64,000 nt of DNA from FEN-1139 sp038207155 (GTDB taxonomy: Bacteria > Myxococcota_A > Polyangia > Polyangiales > Polyangiaceae). A program made the position numbers and the translations under genes. The notes beneath the pieces are model-generated. The model searched no databases. It was given only the letters and a program-made list of their open reading frames with translations, and was not told the origin of the DNA. The stretch spans positions 45,484-109,483 of the forward strand of contig JBBRAB010000015.1 of assembly GCA_038207155.1 (NCBI GenBank), read 5' to 3'. How positions within the stretch are numbered: the stretch's first letter is position 1; every line of letters begins with the position of its first letter. Positions 42,647-51,090 of this stretch are shown here, piece after piece.

Positions 42647-43711
42647 ATGCGCTTTATCGACGAGTGCGAGATCGAAGTCGTGGCCGGAGACGGCGGCAAA
42701 GGCTGTATCGCGTTCCGTCGCGAGAAATATGTGCCCTTTGGCGGCCCCTCCGGCGGTGACGGCGGCCGCGGTGGCAACATCATCTTTGAGGCCGATCCGG
42801 GTCTAACGACCCTTTATGACCTGTATTTCGCCGCGATCTTGCGGGCCGATCCGGGTGGCCCCGGTCAGGGCAAGGACCGCTACGGACGCGGTGGCGAAGA
42901 CCGCGTCATCCGCGTGCCGCTCGGGACGGTGGTCCTCGATCGCGATACTTCCGAGCATGTCGGTGACGTGACCGAGCCGGGCCAGCAGTTGTTGGTGGCC
43001 CGTGGTGGACGCGGTGGACGGGGCAACATTCACTTCGCGACGCCGACGGACCGCGCACCTCGGCGCGCCGACCCCGGGGAACCCGGCGAGCAGCGTCGCC
43101 TGCGCCTCGAGCTCAAGTCGATGGCGGACGTGGGTCTCGTTGGCTACCCCAACGTCGGCAAGAGCACGCTCATCAGCCACGTCAGCCGCGCGCGCCCCAA
43201 GGTGGCCGACTATCCGTTTACGACTCTGGTGCCGCACCTTGGCGTCGTCGTGATCGGCGAGACCCGCGCGGGGCTCAGCAAGAGCTTCGTGATCGCCGAC
43301 ATCCCCGGACTCATCCCCGGCGCCAGTGAAGGCATTGGGCTTGGGATCCGCTTTTTACGGCACATCGAGCGTACGCGCGTCTTTCTCCACCTCGTCAATC
43401 TGGAGCTCGATCCCGACCGCGATCCGGTCGCCGACTACCAGTCGATCCGGCGTGAGCTCGCGCAGTACGACGAGAGTCTACTCAAGCGCCCCGAGCTGGT
43501 CGTGCTCACCAAGAGCGATCTCCCCGACGTGCGCGAGGCCTATCCCGAGCTGGCACGACGCTTTGCCGAAATCGGTGTCGACCTACAGCTCATCAGCTCG
43601 GCGAGCCACGATGGCCTCGACACACTGATGAATCGCGTGGCCGCGCTGCTGCAAACGCCTGAAGGCGAAGCTCGCGCGCCGAATCCCGCCAGCGACGACG
43701 AACAAGACTGA
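42647..43711 (+). CDS. obgE: GTPase Obg (CgtA)
   Basis: 354 residues. The N-terminal glycine-rich Obg fold (FIDECEIEVVAGDGGKGCIAF in parts, then SGGDGGRGGNI) covers about residues 1-158. The G domain carries G1 GYPNVGKSTL, G3 DIPGL, G4 TKSD and G5 SSASHDG. No C-terminal OCT domain; the end is a short acidic tail. Obg GTPases act in 50S ribosome assembly and stress control. rpmA, often next to obgE, is absent here. Confidence 0.97.
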   Translation: MRFIDECEIEVVAGDGGKGCIAFRREKYVPFGGPSGGDGGRGGNIIFEADPGLTTLYDLYFAAILRADPGGPGQGKDRYGRGGEDRVIRVPLGTVVLDRDTSEHVGDVTEPGQQLLVARGGRGGRGNIHFATPTDRAPRRADPGEPGEQRRLRLELKSMADVGLVGYPNVGKSTLISHVSRARPKVADYPFTTLVPHLGVVVIGETRAGLSKSFVIADIPGLIPGASEGIGLGIRFLRHIERTRVFLHLVNLELDPDRDPVADYQSIRRELAQYDESLLKRPELVVLTKSDLPDVREAYPELARRFAEIGVDLQLISSASHDGLDTLMNRVAALLQTPEGEARAPNPASDDEQD

Positions 43712-43746
43712 GCGCGAGGCGCTCGCCTCTCACCGACCGGGCCCGC

Positions 43747-45282
43747 TCAGGGCCCGAGTCCGGCGATCGAGGCGTCAAAATCGTCGAGCTGACCGTCGTA
43801 GAAGTTGTCTTGCTCGACGTTGTCAAAGCGAGTGTACGCCCCAGTAAAGCGGGTCTTGATCGTGTCGGTCGGACCGTTACGTTGCTTGGCGATGATGATC
43901 TCGGCGATGCCCTTTTCCTGGGTCGTATCCGGGAAATAGTAGTCATCGCGATAGATGAACATGATCGCGTCAGCGTCCTGCTCAATAGCGCCGGACTCAC
44001 GCAGATCGCTCAGCTGCGGGCGCTTGTCCTTGGCGTTACGGGTTTCCACCGAGCGGTTGAGCTGAGAGAGCGCCAGCACCGGCACCTGCAGCTCCTTGGC
44101 AAGCTGCTTGAGACCACGCGACAGCTCACTGATCTCCTGCTCGCGTGACCCCGCATCGCGACGCCCCTGCATCAGCTGCAAGTAATCGACCGCCACCAGG
44201 CCGAGCTTTTCGGGCTTCAGGGGGTCGTTGCTGCGCCCGATTTCCGCCTGCAGCCGGCGCACCTTGGCGCGCAGCTCAAGCAATCCGAGCGCAGGCGTGT
44301 CGTCAAGCCACACGGGCATGTTGCCGAGGCGCGCGGCAGCGTCGGTCAGCTTACGCCAGTCGTCGCGCTGCACGGTACCCTTACGGATGTCACTCATGCT
44401 GACGCGAGCCTCGCTCGCGAGCAGACGAGCCGCGAGCTGCTCGCGCGGCATTTCCAAGCTAAAAAACGCCACCCCGTAACCCGGTGTCTCGGGAGCTGGA
44501 TCGGCGTAAGGGTCGTTTGGATCGATGGCGCCACCGGGGCGCGGACGCGCCACGTTGACCGCCATATTGAGCACGAAGGAGGTCTTGCCCATCGCAGGAC
44601 GAGCCGCCACGATGTACAGATCGCCAGGGTGTAGTCCGGACATCAAGCGGTCGAGCTGGGTAAAGCCCGTGGGAACACCCGAGATACCGTCACCGCGAGA
44701 CTGCGCATCCTGCAGGATCTGAAACGCGCCCTTGAGCGCGTCTTTCAGGGGCACAATCGCGTTGGCTTCCGGGGACAGCGCGATAGCGAATATGGCCTGC
44801 TCGGCGCGGTCGACGAAGGCCTGCACCTCACCGCAATTGCCGTAGCCCTCGGCAGCGAACTGCTGGCAACTCGAGATCACCTGGCGCAGTCGCCACTTCT
44901 CACGCACGACGCGCGCGTAGGCCTCGACGTTGGCCACGGACGGAGTCTCGTACGTCAGTCGGCTGATGTACGCCGTGCCACCAATCTGCTCGAGATAGCC
45001 CTGGTTTTTCAGCTCGATCGCGACAGTGACGGCGTCCACGGGGCGCCGCGCGACCGCGAGCTCGACGCAAGCTCCGTACACCCGTCGGTTGGCGTCCGAG
45101 TAAAAATGCTCGGGCTTGACCACCTCATTGGCAACGTCAAACGCCTCGCCCGAGAGCAGCACTGCGCTCAGCACGGCGGCTTCAGCGTCCAGATCGTGCG
45201 GAGGCACACGCCCCGGGCTGGCTACCAGCTCGGGCGGTCCTTCGGCTCTCCTGCCTCGATCACGTGAGTTCGAGCTCGACAT
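43747..45282 (-). CDS. dnaB: Replicative DNA helicase DnaB
   Basis: 511 residues. The N-terminal primase-interacting domain (PPHDLDAEAAVLSAVLL) and RecA-type motor are complete: Walker A ARPAMGKTSF, Walker B LVAVDYLQLM, and LSQLNRSVE. No intein is inserted at the usual site near Walker A. It is downstream of rplI on the same strand but separated by a good terminator, which partly isolates it from the ribosomal genes. Confidence 0.97.
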   Translation of the reverse strand: MSSSNSRDRGRRAEGPPELVASPGRVPPHDLDAEAAVLSAVLLSGEAFDVANEVVKPEHFYSDANRRVYGACVELAVARRPVDAVTVAIELKNQGYLEQIGGTAYISRLTYETPSVANVEAYARVVREKWRLRQVISSCQQFAAEGYGNCGEVQAFVDRAEQAIFAIALSPEANAIVPLKDALKGAFQILQDAQSRGDGISGVPTGFTQLDRLMSGLHPGDLYIVAARPAMGKTSFVLNMAVNVARPRPGGAIDPNDPYADPAPETPGYGVAFFSLEMPREQLAARLLASEARVSMSDIRKGTVQRDDWRKLTDAAARLGNMPVWLDDTPALGLLELRAKVRRLQAEIGRSNDPLKPEKLGLVAVDYLQLMQGRRDAGSREQEISELSRGLKQLAKELQVPVLALSQLNRSVETRNAKDKRPQLSDLRESGAIEQDADAIMFIYRDDYYFPDTTQEKGIAEIIIAKQRNGPTDTIKTRFTGAYTRFDNVEQDNFYDGQLDDFDASIAGLGP

Positions 45283-45351
45283 CGGTCTCTCTCGCCAGCA
45301 ACTGCGGAACCCGCCCAGTATACTCGATCAGGCGGGAGCTGGCTTTAGCGG

Positions 45352-45395
45352 CAAAAATAGCAAACGCCCCGGCTGCCATAAGAGCGACCGGGGCG
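45352..45395 (-). terminator. Intrinsic terminator after rplI
   Basis: On the minus strand, stem CGCCCCGG / CCGGGGCG (45395-45388 with 45372-45365, 15-nt loop) is followed by a T-rich tract TTTGCTATTTTT. It lies 18 bp past the rplI stop and ends the rpsF-rpsR-rplI transcript before dnaB. Confidence 0.8.
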
Positions 45396-45412
45396 CCTCG
45401 CGTCGAGAAGGA

Positions 45413-45871
45413 TTACGCCTTCTTGACGATCTCAACCCGCAGGACTGCGATGACTTCGGGTGCCAGCTTGAGTGGCACTTCGAAGGCACCGAGCGCCTTG
45501 AGGGGCTCGGGGAGCTGGAGCTTCTTGCGATCGATTTGAACGCCCTGAGCTGCGTAGGCTTCTTCGATGTCGCGAGCCGTCACCGACCCGTACATCTTGC
45601 CTTCGTCGCCCACGGTGCGCTCAAGCTTGACCGCGATGGTCGCCAGCTTGGCTGCCGTTTCCTTGGCTGCTGCGAGCTCGCGAGCAGCGGCCGCAGCCGC
45701 TGCACGCTTGAGCTCGTCGATGCGAGCCACGTTCGCCGAAGAAGCCACCATGGCGAGCCCACGGGGCACCAGGTAGTTTCGGGCGAATCCGGGGCGAACG
45801 CGCACGAGGTCGCCGCCCTTGCCGAGGTTTTCTACGTCCTGCTTCAGGACGACCTTGATCTGAGTAGCCAT
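45413..45871 (-). CDS. rplI: 50S ribosomal protein L9
   Basis: 152 residues, normal length. N-terminal domain (IKVVLKQDVENLGKGGDLVRV, in parts, then PGFARNYLVPRGLA) binds 23S rRNA, followed by a long Ala-rich helix and the C-terminal domain (GKMYGSVTARDIEEAY). Eleven bp after rpsR in the rpsF-rpsR-rplI operon. Confidence 0.97.
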   Translation of the reverse strand: MATQIKVVLKQDVENLGKGGDLVRVRPGFARNYLVPRGLAMVASSANVARIDELKRAAAAAAARELAAAKETAAKLATIAVKLERTVGDEGKMYGSVTARDIEEAYAAQGVQIDRKKLQLPEPLKALGAFEVPLKLAPEVIAVLRVEIVKKA

Positions 45872-45882
45872 CGTCTATCGCC

Positions 45883-46161
45883 TCACTCGTTGGACGTGAA
45901 GGGCAAGAGCGCGATATTGCGCGCCCGCTTGATGGCGACCGTCACCTCGCGCTGGTGCTTGGCACACAGCCCGGAGATGCGGCGCGGCACAATCTTGCCA
46001 CGCTCGGTGATGAAGTACCGCAGAGCTTGCGGGTCCTTGTAATCGATAACCATGGTCTCGTCGCCACAGAAGGGGCAACCGCGTCGACGACCACGCCGGA
46101 GTCCACCGGGGCCTTCGCGGTCGAAACCGCGATCCATCACGGAATCCTTATCGTCCCTCAC
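45883..46161 (-). CDS. rpsR: 30S ribosomal protein S18
   Basis: 92 residues from GTG 46161, which overlaps the rpsF stop (GTGA); ATG 46137 is possible. The core ALRYFITERGKIVPRRISG and KRARNIALLPF is standard. A Cys set (CPFCGDE and LCAKHQ) is retained, as in the zinc-binding 'C+' form of S18, so expression need not be tied to zinc starvation. The first 25 residues are charged and Gly/Arg-rich. Confidence 0.96.
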   Translation of the reverse strand: MRDDKDSVMDRGFDREGPGGLRRGRRRGCPFCGDETMVIDYKDPQALRYFITERGKIVPRRISGLCAKHQREVTVAIKRARNIALLPFTSNE

Positions 46162-46688
46162 GACGCATCCTCCTTGTTACCCAAATCGGGGACATCGTTC
46201 ATGTCGTCACCGTCTTCGAACTCTTCCTCCGAACGACGGGGACGCTCGATGGGATCGATGAAGCCAAGAGCGCGCTCCATGGCCTTCTCGTCCTCAACCT
46301 CGGCGGGCAGGTCGATCACCTCGAACTTCACGGTCTCGGGATCAACGGCCACGACATCAAGGCTGACGTCGGGATTGGTGAGCACGGTCTGGAACTTGAT
46401 GACGTCGTCGAGCAGGCGCAGATTGCGCTCGAGCTCCCCGACCAACGTGTTGCCACCGACGTACTTGATGTACACGTAGACAGCGCGCTTGTAACGACCA
46501 ACGGGGTAAGACAGCGAGCGACGACCCCAGGTCTCAACCTGAGTCAGCTTGCCGACTTCACGGGTCATCACGTCTTCGATACGCTGAGCCACCTTGGCTG
46601 CAGCTTCTTTGGAGACGTCCGGACGCATCAAATAGATGGTCTCGTATTCTCGATGCCGCACAACGGGCGCGGCCTTAGAGTCACTCAT
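46158..46688 (-). CDS. rpsF: 30S ribosomal protein S6 with acidic extension
   Basis: 176 residues from ATG 46688, with AGGAG upstream. Family core YETIYLMRPDVSKEAA, ETWGRRSLSYPVGRYKRA and LRLLDDVIKFQTVL. S6 usually has 95-135 residues; here a C-terminal stretch of about 60, with a long acidic run (SEEEFEDGDDMNDV), follows the core. S6 pairs with S18, whose gene overlaps it. The open frame reaches further upstream, but that part has no S6 sequence. Confidence 0.96.
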   Translation of the reverse strand: MSDSKAAPVVRHREYETIYLMRPDVSKEAAAKVAQRIEDVMTREVGKLTQVETWGRRSLSYPVGRYKRAVYVYIKYVGGNTLVGELERNLRLLDDVIKFQTVLTNPDVSLDVVAVDPETVKFEVIDLPAEVEDEKAMERALGFIDPIERPRRSEEEFEDGDDMNDVPDLGNKEDAS

Positions 46689-46741
46689 TCTGATTCTCCT
46701 CTCGGACTTTGGCACCATGGACAATTCCACGGAGCAAGGAG

Positions 46742-47317
46742 TCACTTTTTGCGTCGATTGACTTGGTTCATCACCGCAGCAATGCCGCGACAGATCACCT
46801 CGTCGACCACCGTTTGGGCCTGCTTGACGAGCGCGTCGAGCGGTGGCTGGTCCGGCGGGGGCCACGCCTCTAGCACGTAATCGGCGACTGCGCCCCGAAA
46901 CTCCGCCGGCGGGCGGCCAATCCCGAAGCGCAGCCGGGCGTAGGCACTGGACCCGAGCTGTTCCGTGATCGATTTCAGCCCATTGTGGCCAGCTTCACCG
47001 CCGCCGAGCTTGAGCCGCACATCACCAAACGCCAGATCCAGCTCGTCGTGAACGACCAGTAGCTGCTCGGGCGAGAGCTTGTAGAACGCCAGGGCAGCGC
47101 GCACGCTGTGCCCCGACAGATTCATGAAGGTCTGCGGCTTGACCACGCAGACGCGCTCCTGCGCCACGGTGAACTCGGTCACCTCGGCGTCGAACTTGGA
47201 ACGCCACGAAGCCCCGCCATGCTTGTCCACGACCTGCTCGACGACTCGAAAGCCGACGTTGTGTCGTGTGTCCGCGTAACGGGGCCCCGGATTGCCGAGC
47301 CCAACCAGTAGGATCAC
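46742..47317 (-). CDS. pth: Peptidyl-tRNA hydrolase
   Basis: 191 residues from GTG 47317. It releases peptides from tRNAs that drop off the ribosome. Motifs GLGNPGPRYADTRHNVGF (Asn and catalytic His), KPQTFMNLSG, HDELDLAFG and GGGEAGHNGLKS are complete. Its start overlaps the rplY stop (GTGA), a pairing seen in many bacteria. Confidence 0.97.
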   Translation of the reverse strand: MILLVGLGNPGPRYADTRHNVGFRVVEQVVDKHGGASWRSKFDAEVTEFTVAQERVCVVKPQTFMNLSGHSVRAALAFYKLSPEQLLVVHDELDLAFGDVRLKLGGGEAGHNGLKSITEQLGSSAYARLRFGIGRPPAEFRGAVADYVLEAWPPPDQPPLDALVKQAQTVVDEVICRGIAAVMNQVNRRKK

Positions 47318-47991
47318 TTCTTGGCGGCGGGCTTAGCGGGAGCAGCTTTAGCAGCGGGAGCAGCCTTGGCCGGTCCGCCCTTGGCCTTGGGATCCGCAGC
47401 AGCGGCACCAGCGACGGGAGCTTCCTCTGCAAGCGAGGCCTCGGTCACAACCGAGACGATCGTCTGCGATGCCGGGAGACGCACCGAGACGCCCTCGGGG
47501 AGCGGCAGCTCGGCGGTCGAGACATGCGCGTCCAGACCGAGCTCACTCACGTCAAAACGGATCTTGACGGGGATCTGGCTCGGCAGGCAGCTCACCGGGA
47601 GCTTACGGAAGACGACGTGGAGCGTACCGCCCGCGACGACACCCTTGCACTTGCCGAAGATCTCGAAAGGAACTTCTACCTCGACCGGTGCGTCCAGCGA
47701 AATCTTCAAGAAGTCAGCATGGAGCAGGTCACGAGACAGGGGGTGGTACTGGTAGTCGGAGAGCAAGGCCGGGAATTTCTCCCCGCCTGCGACGTCCAGC
47801 TCGATGACGGTGTTGCGGCCGCGCTCGCTGACGATTACGTCTTTGAGGGCCTTCGGCGATATCGCCAAAGACAGGGCAGATTCGCCCTTGCCATAGGCGA
47901 TGGCGGGAATGGTCCCCGCTGCACGCAGGCGACGCGACACGCCCTTGCCGGATTCGGTACGGAGGGTGGCGGGGACTTTCGTGAGCTCCAT
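47314..47991 (-). CDS. rplY: 50S ribosomal protein L25/TL5 (CTC type)
   Basis: 225 residues. The N-terminal 5S-rRNA-binding domain (KGVSRRLRAAGTIPAIAYG, LLSDYQYHPLSRDLLHADF) is followed by the TL5/CTC C-terminal domain (VPFEIFGKCKGVVAGGTL, HVSTAELPLPEGV). A lysine/alanine-rich tail of about 30 residues ends the protein. AGGAG lies 12 bases before ATG 47991. Sits between prs and pth. Confidence 0.96.
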   Translation of the reverse strand: MELTKVPATLRTESGKGVSRRLRAAGTIPAIAYGKGESALSLAISPKALKDVIVSERGRNTVIELDVAGGEKFPALLSDYQYHPLSRDLLHADFLKISLDAPVEVEVPFEIFGKCKGVVAGGTLHVVFRKLPVSCLPSQIPVKIRFDVSELGLDAHVSTAELPLPEGVSVRLPASQTIVSVVTEASLAEEAPVAGAAAADPKAKGGPAKAAPAAKAAPAKPAAKK

Positions 47992-48049
47992 GATGTCGTT
48001 TACTCCTGACTGATACTTCTCTGGCCCGCGTTCGGCTGCGTGGACGGTG

Positions 48050-49003
48050 TCACACGAATAGCGAACTTACCGACTCGCTGTTGTGAATGCGGCGAATTGC
48101 TTCGCCCAAGAGCTTGCCGGTCGATAAAAACTTGATCTTGGGACACTGAGCGACGAGCGCGCTCGGTGGGATGGTGTTGGTGACGACGACTTCCTCCAGC
48201 ACAGAAGCCTGGATTCGCTCGCTGGCCGGGCCGCTGAGTACGCCGTGAGTGGCGCAGGCCACCACGCGACGCGCACCGTTGTCCATCACGGCCTTTGCCG
48301 CGTTACACAGGGTGCCAGCAGTGTCGATCATGTCATCGATGATGATGCAGTCCTTATCGCGAACGTCGCCGATCAGGTGCATCACCTCACTGACGTTGGC
48401 CTTTTCGCGGCGCTTGTCAATGATCGCGAGCCCAGCGCCCATGCGCTTGGAGAACGCGCGGGTACGCTCGACGCCACCGGCGTCCGGAGAAACGAACACG
48501 ACCTGGCCGTCGAAACGACGCGTTAGGTAGTCCTCGAGGAACACCGGCATCGCATAGAGATGGTCGAACGGGATGTTGAAAAATCCCTGAATCTGACCGG
48601 CGTGGAGATCAATGCTCAGCACGCGGGTGACCCCGGAGGCGACCAGAAGATCGGCAACCAACTTCGAGGTGATCGGGGTACGCGGGGAGACCTTGCGGTC
48701 CTGACGCGCGTAGCCGTAATACGGAATGACCGCCGTAATACTCTGCGCCGACGCACGGCGAAGCGCGTCGCACATGATCAGCAGCTCCATCAAATGGTCA
48801 TTGACGGGCGAGCAAGTGGGCTGGACGACGAAGCAGTCAAAGCCACGCACGCTGTCGTGAAACTCGCAGAACGTCTCTCCATCGCTGAAGCGACGGATGG
48901 TCGTGCGACCAAGCGGAAGCCCAAGAAATTTTGAGATTTCCTCGGCGAGTCCGGGATTCGCGCTTCCAGTGAACAGCCTGACGTTCTTCACAGGGATCTC
49001 CAT
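48050..49003 (-). CDS. prs: Ribose-phosphate pyrophosphokinase
   Basis: 317 residues. It makes PRPP from ribose-5-phosphate and ATP. Motifs: RFSDGETFCEF, IPYYGYARQDRK, SIDLHAGQIQGFF (metal and ATP site), VSPDAGGVERTRAF, and the PRPP loop CIIIDDMIDTAGTLCNAA. First of the prs-rplY-pth-rpsF run; PRPP feeds purD, purA and hisZ-type pathways also encoded in this window. Confidence 0.97.
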   Translation of the reverse strand: MEIPVKNVRLFTGSANPGLAEEISKFLGLPLGRTTIRRFSDGETFCEFHDSVRGFDCFVVQPTCSPVNDHLMELLIMCDALRRASAQSITAVIPYYGYARQDRKVSPRTPITSKLVADLLVASGVTRVLSIDLHAGQIQGFFNIPFDHLYAMPVFLEDYLTRRFDGQVVFVSPDAGGVERTRAFSKRMGAGLAIIDKRREKANVSEVMHLIGDVRDKDCIIIDDMIDTAGTLCNAAKAVMDNGARRVVACATHGVLSGPASERIQASVLEEVVVTNTIPPSALVAQCPKIKFLSTGKLLGEAIRRIHNSESVSSLFV

Positions 49004-49161
49004 GTCCCAGCAGCCCTAAACCCTTGAAACCATTAAATTCTCGGATCGGGGGCGCTGCGGCGGCGGCAGACGTAGCAGCCGGTCACCACCCTGTCAACGA
49101 GCCCGCCCGCCGAGCCGGACGATACCTGGACACCTGCGCCGTTCCTAAGCCGATTTTTTGC

Positions 49162-50664
49162 TCAACGGTAGGGATTGGCCGGATCGATTTCCGGTGCTCG
49201 GCGCCCCGTACCCACCTGACTTGGCCGCGCTGTGCTCCGAGCTGCGGCGGTCGCCCCGGGCGTGGCGCTGCGAGCGGCGCCCAACGTCCCAGGCGCCGGT
49301 GGGGACGGAGACGTCACTGGCGCGCTGAGGCCAGGCCGCGTCACTTCGGGCACTACGGACGCGCTTGAGGGGGGGCTGGTCGGAGCTGGCGGACTGGGGG
49401 CCGTCCGCCCAAGGGCGAACCACAGCCCCACCAGCGCGAGAGCCACCAGGGCCAGCAGCGGCGTGAGCCAACGACCGCGAGGCCGCGACGCCTTGACGAC
49501 ACCCAGCAGCTCCGGGATATCCAGAGGCAGCCGGGGCGCGGCGAGATCGTAGCGAATGGTGGTCGCGCCAGGGTTGTTCTCCGGAGGGCGCGAACTGCGC
49601 GTACCGGCCCGGCTCGAGTCCGAGTAGACCAGCGGCAGCCCGAGCGAGTCCGTATCGGCCTCGGGTCGCAAGCCCTTGGGACGACTGTCGAGCTTGGCAG
49701 GAGATGCTGCCGCCTCGGATGGCGGACTGCGCACTGAGAGTCGGAGTCCGTCGAGCTCGCGACCGAGGGCGGCATCGACGTACTGCGCGAGTTCGCGCTG
49801 CGTCGCCAGCTCACCCTGGGTTGCGGCGGCTCCCTCCAAAGCGTCAGCGAATTCCGCGCAGGTTTGGTAGCGTCGCGAGCGATCGCGCTCGAGCGCCTTC
49901 ATGCACACGGCGGTGATCTCGGGCGCCAGGTTTGGCGCGTATTTGGTGGGCGCGACGATCACGTCCGACGCGACGCGCGAGAGCGTGGCTGCCTCATTGG
50001 TCGACTTGAACAGCCGCCGCGAAGCGAGCGCTTCCCAGAGCACGATCCCGGCAGCGAACACGTCGGCGCGACGATCGAGATCCTCGTCACCCGCGGCCTG
50101 CTCCGGCGCCATGTAGGCCACTTTGCCCTTGAGGCGACCGGCGCGGTCGTCGGCGAGTCGAGCTGCCGCGCGCGCCACTCCGAAGTCGGTGATCCGGGCG
50201 CTGCCATCTCGGCCCGTGAGGATATTTTGAGGTGACACGTCGCTGTGAACGAGTCCGGTCGGTCGCCCCTGCTCGTCACGGAGCTCGTGCGCCGCGTGCA
50301 GTCCGAGCAGCGCATCGCACAGAATGCGTGTGACGATCGGCACCGGGACTCGCTTGCCCGCAGCGGCCTCGCGCGCCATCAAATGCGCCAAGGTATCGCC
50401 CTCGACGTACTCCATCACGAGATAGAAATCGCCGTCGGTGCCACCCACCTCCAGAATCGGCACCACATTCGGGTGATGAATCCTCGTCGCGAGTCGCGCT
50501 TCATCGAGAAACATCGCGACGAAACTGGGCTCGCGCGCCAGATGCGGATGCAAGCGCTTGAGCGCCACCAGCGTCTGCTCGCTGTCCTGATTGGCGAGTC
50601 GTGCCAGAAACACCGTCGCCATGCCGCCAGAGGCGATCTCGGCGACCAGCTCATAACGATCCAT
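49162..50664 (-). CDS. Transmembrane Ser/Thr protein kinase (PknB type)
   Basis: 500 residues from ATG 50664. The kinase domain spans about 4-275: Gly loop IASGGMATVF, Lys36 in VALKRL, Asp142 in HSDVSPQN, and DFG at 160-162, then VAYMAPEQ. The catalytic loop has Ser in place of the usual Arg (HSD for HRD), so this is a non-RD kinase, in which activation-loop phosphorylation is often unnecessary. A Ser/Pro-rich juxtamembrane region follows, then one membrane helix (PLLALVALALVGLWFALG) and a short Pro/Thr-rich extracytoplasmic tail without PASTA repeats. FHA proteins at 11-13 kb are possible readers, by inference. Confidence 0.93.
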   Translation of the reverse strand: MDRYELVAEIASGGMATVFLARLANQDSEQTLVALKRLHPHLAREPSFVAMFLDEARLATRIHHPNVVPILEVGGTDGDFYLVMEYVEGDTLAHLMAREAAAGKRVPVPIVTRILCDALLGLHAAHELRDEQGRPTGLVHSDVSPQNILTGRDGSARITDFGVARAAARLADDRAGRLKGKVAYMAPEQAAGDEDLDRRADVFAAGIVLWEALASRRLFKSTNEAATLSRVASDVIVAPTKYAPNLAPEITAVCMKALERDRSRRYQTCAEFADALEGAAATQGELATQRELAQYVDAALGRELDGLRLSVRSPPSEAAASPAKLDSRPKGLRPEADTDSLGLPLVYSDSSRAGTRSSRPPENNPGATTIRYDLAAPRLPLDIPELLGVVKASRPRGRWLTPLLALVALALVGLWFALGRTAPSPPAPTSPPSSASVVPEVTRPGLSAPVTSPSPPAPGTLGAARSATPGATAAARSTARPSQVGTGRRAPEIDPANPYR

Positions 50665-51090
50665 CCGAGGCAATCCGCAATTACCAGCTTGGAGAAGTCG
50701 AGCGGGCGGCAACGCTAAGACCTTCCTCGCATGCAGAACCGCTCCAACTCCAGGCCGGAGCGCGCGTCACCGTAGAGCGGGCTCGTCATCAGCGGTTCCA
50801 CGACGGCTCCAACCCAATGGGAGCAGCAGGTGGCAGTCGAGTCAGAGCGCATCGTTGGTGCAACGGCACAGCTTGGCTCATCCTACACCCCTTTTCCGCT
50901 CAAACGCGAAACTGCGAACGACTGAGCCGCCCTCGAACTGTCCCCGCCACAAACGCCAAAAGCGGCCAAATAGGCCGCTTTCATGCGCAAATCATCAGGC
51001 GGCCCGCTGGCCCCAGGGCCACTTTCCGCTCCGCGCCTGAGGACCCGCGGAGGGTTTTCCCCTGGACGCTCAGGGCCAGGCGTTTGAGGC
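50665..51090. other. 426-bp intergenic region between kinase and bkd E2 genes
   Basis: No gene recognised. It holds the promoter of the kinase gene (minus strand) and, nearer the bkd end, the hairpin at 50957-50983. The stretch 50870-50960 is less GC-rich and may hold the kinase promoter; no consensus is obvious. Confidence 0.4.
50951..50983 (-). terminator. Intrinsic terminator after the bkd operon
   Basis: Perfect 9-bp stem AAAGCGGCC / GGCCGCTTT (50959-50967 with 50973-50981) with a 5-nt loop. On the minus strand it is followed by TTTTGGCGTTTG. It lies 110 bp past the E2 stop and before the kinase promoter region. Confidence 0.75.

Noticed and set aside
43747..45282. Possible intein in dnaB
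   Set aside because: Length is 511 residues and the Walker A and downstream motifs are uninterrupted.
49004..49161. tRNA gene upstream of prs, as seen in some bacteria
   Set aside because: No cloverleaf or T-arm consensus is present in this gap.
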